A stretch of DNA of 64,000 bases from Cyclina sinensis (Eukaryota > Mollusca > Bivalvia > Venerida > Veneridae): the NCBI GenBank assembly GCA_012932295.1, contig JAAONU010000003.1, positions 27,328,361 to 27,392,360 of the forward strand, in the 5' to 3' direction. The first letter of the stretch is position 1, and the number at the start of each line of letters is the position of its first letter. Under the pieces are notes generated by a model. That model was not told the origin of the DNA and did not search any database. It saw only the letters and a program-made list of their open reading frames with translations. Of the stretch, positions 57,561 through 64,000 are shown one piece after another. Both the position numbers and the translations under genes were made by a program.

Positions 57561-59680
57561 CCTGTAATCAAACTGACACAAAATGAAATAACGTAAATGA
57601 CTTTTAATAATGATTATGTTGATGGTTTACACCTGGATGATGATTGTGATGATGACGATGATAACTTTAAGCTTAAGACTATAAGACATACATGTGCGTA
57701 CAAAATCACAGGGTGCTGACAATAACACAAACAATTATTCCATTATATCAGGAGACCTGAGATTAATTATTTTGGACTAGACATTTTGCAAATCAAAATT
57801 TTCAAAATTGTTTTTAATCTTATATATTCCGACTGAATGAAATGAAAACTTCATTGTAAAAATACTATGAAAAATTCTGCTGTTATAACTACAATGTCAA
57901 ACCACGAACCAAGTAATTATATAATAGCTAATTTTTAACAATTTTTCAAAATAATGTTCGAGCAAATCTTGCCTTCACTTATTCTTTTGTGGAAAGCAGG
58001 TGTAGATTAATCAGGGAAAATCAGTATCTTACAAAGAATAATTCAATGCTGACTTTGATTTAAAACATGTTATATGAGTTATATGAGTTAATTTTGAATT
58101 AATTTGAAATTTCGTAATTTAATTTGCAACGTGATTCATGTCGCAACATACCAAGGTATTTTAGTTCTTTGACCTTACGAAGAGATAGATACAAAACATT
58201 AGAAGAAAAAAAACCCATAAAGAATATTCCTTAAATAGTGAAAAGTGTTAGTTAATTCAGTAAAATTAATTAGGCTTTTAAATAAGAATGCTGAATGAAT
58301 TATACGACCCTCGTAATTGTTTAGTATTATAAGTAAGTAAGTAAGTAAATATTTTATTAAAGTGACATGTGCAAACATAAATGATAATGACAATATACAG
58401 AAACAAAAAGGCATGCACCCGGCCCAGTGGGCCTATAAGTCACATAATACTTGACAAAACATTTAGTATGATAACAGTAAGCGGTTCAATGGTTATGAAT
58501 ATAGTTAATATCGCAACCATGCTCTTAAAAAATTCATAAAATCATGTATTGAACAAAATTTAGTATAATATGAATACGTATAAATATATCATTTCATACA
58601 AATAACAGTGGCTAATATAAAAGAATCAATCATTTATTTAAATTAGAAACTATGTATTTGTTTTATCTTTGAAATAAATTGCTTATATGTCGTATAAGTT
58701 ATTGAGTTTCTAATTGATTCAATGCTGATCACGCGTTAGTCAACAGAAAGTGATACATCGAAGATGATACTGTTGTATTTTGCGTCATCGCGCTAAGTCC
58801 GTGAGAGTTTTTACACATGTTTAGCCCACCCTCCATCAAAATGCCGTAAAAGAAGTTGATAACAAGTTGATAAACCAGTGACCAACTACATAAAGCGGAC
58901 GTTTAATAACCGACGTCCGACGTATATAGCACGCACATAACCTATCACAATTTTATCCAAGTCCATGAATGAGACGTGGCGTAAGTCAAGTGTTAAAACG
59001 TAGCTACACGTAAAATGGTATGCCTGCTACGGGGTAGACGTGACCGTGGCGTAACATTTTGAGACGACTGTTTGACAATTGGGACATTCCAACGGCAACA
59101 GTACAGACGTCAGCAACGGTGGTTAAACGTTCAATAAAAATGTATTTGTAAGAAATAACGGATGATTTTGAAATTGTCTTAAATAGATAATGCACAAGAC
59201 ATTATTATGTAAAAGTCGAGTATCTCAGGTATATCTATGTCTGACGTTAAAATTCCTTTGTATACGTCCACACATATCATTTACGATAATGGAGTATAAA
59301 CACTGCAAGTTTCGAATTGTGAAAAACAACAAAGCACGTGAGAAATATATGTACCTGTTTCCACACTTTAGATAAATTATTCACACATGGTCAGCAGGTT
59401 GCAAAACTATAACAATACCAATTACACGGATAATGTCATGAACCTTATTCCAATAGATCATCATATTGTACACGTATATTTCTCCTACAGAAAAACAGGA
59501 AGAATGAACCATTATTTGACATTTTAATAAATGGCATTGTGCTATGTTGCAATATTTGACATTTAATGCATGAAATTGTGCTATGTTGCATTCACCCCTA
59601 TTTAATATGTTTTGTTGATCCCACTTTCCCTGATTCACAAGCTTGGCCAGATAGTTTTAGCTTGTTAGACAATGTCAGGA
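57561..59680. other. Intergenic; possible LINE 3' end near 58335-58460
   Basis: On the minus strand, CACTGGGCCGGGTGCATGCC continues to GTCACTTTAATAAAATATTT and then (ACTT)n (58331-58350). A conserved block, AATAAA and a short tandem tail is the layout of a truncated non-LTR retrotransposon. No reverse transcriptase is present. The rest shows no gene. Confidence 0.4.
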
Positions 59681-59689
59681 TAGGCACGT

Positions 59690-60109
59690 CTACCTGCCTT
59701 GCCATAGTTTTATAACTGCGACCTTCCAATCTCGGATCACGTCTAGGACGGCCTGTTTTATTACTGGATATCTTTTAACGATTACCAAAACATTCAAAGA
59801 CGTGTTGAAATACAACAATAAGAAACTGAAAGTGTGGATGTAACTTATGCCAGGCAGCTCCGGCCACGTGAAGTATATGAGCCATATGATTAAGTACTGG
59901 ATCGGTAAAGATGTATTGAGGGCTAAGAAGAATGCCATCGTTTTAAGAGCCTTTGCCTGAGCTTCAAGAAGTCGTTTCACACCGAGCTGGTTCGCTTTCC
60001 CGCCTGTTACTGGAAGCTCATTACCGTATGACTTTGGGCTTTGCAGCTTTCTGAACTTCTTGCTGATATCTGCCTTTCTAGGGTTTTTACATTTCCGCTG
60101 GTTATTTGT
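59690..60109 (-). CDS. Same GPCR, frame 2 (end of third loop, TM6, TM7, C-terminus)
   Basis: This frame is open from after TGA (60110-60112) to the stop at 59690 and overlaps frame 1 by 103 bases. It reads a basic loop (NPRKADISKKFRKLQSPK), then GGKANQLGVKRLLEAQAK, TM6 (TMAFFLALNTSLPIQYLIIW) and TM7 (FSFLLLYFNTSLNVLVIVKR). The usual CWxP is NTSLP and NPxxY is replaced by NVLVIVKRY, so both switch motifs are degenerate. A one-base loss somewhere in 60007-60109 (the T5 run at 60084-60088 is a candidate) would explain the shift; no intron of plausible size fits between the frames. Confidence 0.6.
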   Translation of the reverse strand, partial: TNNQRKCKNPRKADISKKFRKLQSPKSYGNELPVTGGKANQLGVKRLLEAQAKALKTMAFFLALNTSLPIQYLIIWLIYFTWPELPGISYIHTFSFLLLYFNTSLNVLVIVKRYPVIKQAVLDVIRDWKVAVIKLWQGR

Positions 60110-61128
60110 TCACTGGTGTCTAAGGTTGTCGATGTCATATCTTCATATTTTGGGAGTTCCTTTTCTTTTGATACAGTTACTTGAAAACGTTGAGCAGTAC
60201 AACCTTCTACACTTGAAGTAGCTGTAGATGTCTTAAGACCCGCGCATGCGTTACTTGAGTTTTCTATGATTATTGATGTTTTACTGTAATTTTTTGTAAT
60301 TTCCGATTTTGGTGAATTTGGGGGTTCAGGTTTTACCTTCGTCTGTCTAAATTTCGTCAAAATAGCGATTCTTTGAATTTTGATGGTTGACTTATCTGAA
60401 ACGTGAGATGTCTGAGGACTTTGCGAAGAACCAGCTTGCACTTCATCACTCAACTTTGCATCATACGAAGTGTTGTGAAAAATCTTCTTCGGTTCATTCG
60501 ACGATTTTACTCCCTTTGGTTTTACGGAGGGTAGAACACTTCTCGATCGACGCCGGAAGTAAACATGAAGGCCTATAAATAGAGCAACGGAAATGATTCC
60601 AGGAATTCCTATCAAGAAGGCGATGTATCCACGTGCGACAAAAGGGTTTACAAATATTTCTGATGAACAACTTTTCCCCTGAAGGTCTGGATCATGTCGC
60701 GTCCATACCTGAAGCGGTATACCCGTACACAACAGCGATCCTACCAGCAATCCTAGATTAATAAGTAGAATTTGGCGGGAACTGGGGTTCATTCTTCTCG
60801 TCGAAAACGCCATAAGTCGTTGTATGAACACATATAGAGTCTGCCAAGATTCGTTTGTGATACTGAAGATAAACATTGTCAGTGGTATCGAGCAGGTATG
60901 GGTGCCGACTGTACGTGACTCGGCTATAATTCCGATTATTGCTAACAACATCCCGAACACGCCTTGAAAAAATGCATTTATAGTCAAACACACAATGTTT
61001 AACGAAAATTTTGTAAATGCCTTACTTTTCTTTTTCAAATAACTAGCCATTAATATACTGTTCGAAAGACATTTCCATATCGACAGAAGAACAAAAAATA
61101 TAATGGATGATGCGTATGCAATGTCCAT
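60007..61128 (-). CDS. Divergent rhodopsin-like GPCR, frame 1 (TM1-TM5 and long third loop)
   Basis: ATG at 61126-61128 gives M-DIAYASSIIFFVLLSIWKC; an in-frame GTG and an upstream TGA make this the first usable ATG, unless an upstream exon exists. TM1 is about residues 3-27 with the conserved Asn (CLSN), TM2 42-68, TM3 from Cys79, TM4 117-138, TM5 167-190 with Pro. Cys79 and Cys154 can form the usual TM3-ECL2 disulfide. The DRY motif is replaced by I-Q-R (102-104) and the TM2 Asp is absent. The third intracellular loop exceeds 170 residues, rich in Ser, Lys and Pro. The frame stops at TAA (60007) before TM6; TM6-TM7 continue in the -1 frame. Family beyond class A is not recognised. It is either a recent pseudogene, an assembly indel, or a gene with unusual expression. 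Confidence 0.65.
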   Translation of the reverse strand: MDIAYASSIIFFVLLSIWKCLSNSILMASYLKKKSKAFTKFSLNIVCLTINAFFQGVFGMLLAIIGIIAESRTVGTHTCSIPLTMFIFSITNESWQTLYVFIQRLMAFSTRRMNPSSRQILLINLGLLVGSLLCTGIPLQVWTRHDPDLQGKSCSSEIFVNPFVARGYIAFLIGIPGIISVALFIGLHVYFRRRSRSVLPSVKPKGVKSSNEPKKIFHNTSYDAKLSDEVQAGSSQSPQTSHVSDKSTIKIQRIAILTKFRQTKVKPEPPNSPKSEITKNYSKTSIIIENSSNACAGLKTSTATSSVEGCTAQRFQVTVSKEKELPKYEDMTSTTLDTSEQITSGNVKTLERQISARSSESCKAQSHTVMSFQ

Positions 61129-64000
61129 TGCTTCTTGATCGAGTGATGTCGACACAGAGATTTCACATTGTCAATACCTGTGCTTACAGTCACTGTATCG
61201 AAAGTAAAACATCGCGTCTAACAAATTTTCTGTTGCCGATTTTCTCTCTCTCATACAAGCTGAGGGTTGTCTCATAATTGTCATAATCCCCGATTTTTTT
61301 AGACTTCTAATTATTCCAGAAGTAAAAACACATCGAAAAATTCATCAACAATAGAAACTAAAATACAAAAAAGTGTAAAATGAGCTGTATTTCATTTCGG
61401 TGTTCCATTACGACAATATCCGGTCTATATAACTGTCTTCTTTCCAAGACAAAACAGCCTTCAGTAACAACACGTTTTAAACAGAGCTACAGCATTTCTA
61501 GATATGGCTTGAGAGATTCATGATGTTGTTAGACCCAGTTTTTATTCCAATAAACTACCTACCTTGGAAAAATATCAAAAGCCTTTTCATAACGTCTGCC
61601 AGATTTATTTGCTTGCGTCTTAACATTATCAGACGGTCGTAATTCACTGCTTGAAATATATTTATTAAAATCAAAAGAACATCTGTAGCAAAAAAGTGAA
61701 TGAAAGAAAGAAAGAAAGAAAGAAAGAAAGAAAAGAACAACATATTTCTCGTGATACAATGTCGAGTGTGCGTTTGTTTGCAGACTGATCATCAATGTTT
61801 GCTTTCTTCTTTCGCAAAAAGAAGTTGTCATTGAAGTAAAACTTTTTTTTTCAGAAATCTTAAGATATATGGTGCTAAATTTCTGATCTGTTTTTTTTGT
61901 GTGTTGTAACTGCGATTTTGTCGTCATTCTACTTCAGAATGAAGATTTTCCTTATCTCAGAAAAGAATACATTGTCTCTGAAAAAATTATGGTTGTAAAC
62001 CTGGAGCACATGAAAGTCATAGTATATCGTTCACAATGAACTTTTAAACCATTCATCTACTGTCTTTCCAAACCTTGTATTGTCAAGGAAATTGACAAAA
62101 CGGTACACACGCTTGCCATTATTCTAACTGTAAAGTTGGCTAGTGTCAGGGAATCATGTTTTATTTCCTTGGAATGGCACTTTTATTGCAGTTTTCCAAC
62201 AAGTTTTACACTTTTGAATATTCAGTAATTGAGTATCAGCAATTGAAATACAAAGCAATTCCATAAATTCATGTACATTTCGATCTTAAGAAAAAATGTT
62301 TCAACACTGTTGTTACATATGTGTTGTACATTTTGTATTATATTTGTCACTTAACACAACTACTAAACTATAATTCTTATTTCGTGCCATACCAATATTA
62401 TTTTCATTTATCTAGTTTTTATGCAGGTTAATTTTATACTGTGAACACTATCTTAAGGCATAACAACATCAAATCATTCCAAAGATAGAAGCCACATAGC
62501 ATCAAACATTTCGTCGGCTTTTAACATTTTTGCATTCATCTGTAGTGTTTTTCTACTGGGTTCATTTTAGCTTGCTATTTCTGATAACGGGGGAAATTCA
62601 ATATCAAATACTAGTACCACAAAGTGGCCTTCGACAATATTCTAGGTTGATTATCCAAACCTCTGTTTCTTCAAATAAATGGAATGAAGTACTAATGAGA
62701 TCACTGATTATGGCTATCTCGGATCGAAGGTGTGTCAACAGAAAAGGAAGAATATATCAACTTTTTTCATATTTTTCTCTGAACTGAAGACCTGCTAATA
62801 AGACAAACAGTGGCCTTATTAATGAAAGGTGAGTCTCATTAGCTTGAAACTTTAGGCTATGTTGTTTTCAGATTGCTATTTTTTTGTATGATTTTGAAAT
62901 AATCAAAGAGGTCTTATTAGAATGATTTTACTGAGGTCTTTTTTTTTCAAGGTAATGATACACAAGTACTTTTATTGTAATTTTTCATGACAGGAGATTG
63001 TCAATTTTCACAACTATGCACCGAAACAAAGGCCAGTAATTGCGGGTATTCATAGATTCTTATATTTATTTCTGGTGGACTTCACATCTCACCGGTTAGT
63101 CATTCTAAAGAGGATATTTAAAATGGAAGTTCTACATTAAGGCCTTCTACAAACAAAGTGTTTGCTTTTCTCCTTCTTCTTTCAGTCTAATCTTATAAAT
63201 ATTACAGACGACAATTCCATTTCCTCCTGATGCAATTAGAAGATAATCTAAACAAATGACTTTGTAATTTAAAATCGTAATAATAATACTGAGATTCCTA
63301 ATATGACAGCAGAGTTTTGCCTCTTTTAAACATCAATTTCTTGAAAATAACGTGCAGCAATAAAAGATAGTACAGGAAAAAGTATTGCCTGTATTATAAA
63401 TATATATAAATCAGCTACTGGCGAGTTTACTGTCAGACTCTTCAAAATTCAAACAATAAACACCCCAAGCACGCGCGCTTGTTTACAGGGTAGAATAATT
63501 CAGTTTGATTAGAATCATCTCCTGCAAACTGCTGAGCTATCAGGATCTGATGACGAGGTTGTGAACCGCGCTTTTTTCATAAACGTCTGAATCAGACTGT
63601 CGCTAAACAAAATAGCAAAAGATCATGGCCGTAATTTTCGATGCGTTCCGACCGTTATATTTTAATGGCTGCGCCCATATAACAATAGCATTCTAAACTT
63701 GAAAAGTGTAAACATACCACACGAAATATATTTTTACGGAAGATAAGAGTATTTTATGTGGCATAGCTTTTATTTTCACAATCATATCGCCATCACATAG
63801 AAAGTTAACAAACATTTGTAAAGGGTTTAACGACGGCAAAATCCTTTTCTGAAGCATCAGGGTGTGAAACCATTAACAATTCCTTCTTTATTTTGTAAAA
63901 CAAGTATTATTGTTGACAGGGCTGAAAAACATAGCAAGACACATTTTTAATGTCTTTAACTTATATATTCATGTAGATCTGCATCTGTACCCATTGAAAA
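61129..64000. other. Right flank, no supported gene
   Basis: A (GAAA)n microsatellite lies at 61706-61735. Open frames at 61559-61927 and 62530-62787 are short, unrecognised and lack flanking exon structure. A promoter for the minus-strand GPCR would be in this stretch, but no element can be pointed to. Confidence 0.5.

Noticed and set aside
60007..60109. Programmed -1 ribosomal frameshift in the GPCR
   Set aside because: No canonical X-XXY-YYZ heptamer or evident downstream pseudoknot; an indel is simpler.

Overview
The window looks like nuclear DNA from a bivalve mollusc. It is AT-rich, has long introns with GT-AG splice sites, and has no bacterial-style operons. It is full of repeats that I associate with bivalve genomes: GACCTTTGACCTAATGACC arrays, elements running from 'TTAGCTCACCTGAGC' to 'GGTGAGC...GGCCATCATGGCCCTCTTG', and tRNA-derived SINEs with a 'TGGTCTAGTGGTAACGC' head. 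The genus cannot be fixed from sequence alone. Only three protein-coding loci are supported; almost all other open frames are chance or lie in satellites.

Region 1 (about 0.3-22.5 kb, minus strand) is the Mediator subunit gene MED25. I could join 17 coding exons with consistent phases: a von Willebrand A-like domain (exons 1-7), a Q/P/M/G-rich linker (exons 8-12), the PTOV/ACID activator-binding domain (exons 13-16) and a Met/Gly/Pro-rich exon 17. The 3' end probably lies beyond the left edge. Its introns hold a 10-copy array of nuclear-receptor-like half-sites, two TTAA-flanked MITEs, a SINE, and a 42-bp minisatellite grown from the 3' end of exon 10 and its splice donor.

Region 2 (22.5-31.4 kb) is a transposon graveyard with readable insertion history. 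A SINE is split by a 2.9-kb element flanked by 9-bp target duplications. Another SINE follows, then one hAT-like element nested in another, each with a 5-bp duplication.

Region 3 (31.4-42.7 kb, plus strand) is the 3' part of a single-pass membrane receptor: LDLa, one Ig domain, LDLa, LDLa, transmembrane segment, long cytoplasmic tail with two PPxY motifs and a thrice-repeated C-terminal motif. Each extracellular exon is a symmetric 1-1 phase module. The 5' (signal peptide) exon was not found. A nearly identical 174-bp duplication follows the stop codon.

Region 4 (43-59.6 kb) is intergenic: a 54-bp satellite of about 43 copies with higher-order structure, several smaller tandem repeats, another TTAGCTCACC element, and a 19/20-bp minisatellite of about 55 copies.

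Region 5 (59.7-61.1 kb, minus strand) is a divergent rhodopsin-like GPCR split across two reading frames. The rest, to 64 kb, shows no supportable gene. The three genes show no functional linkage; this is ordinary animal gene order embedded in repeats.
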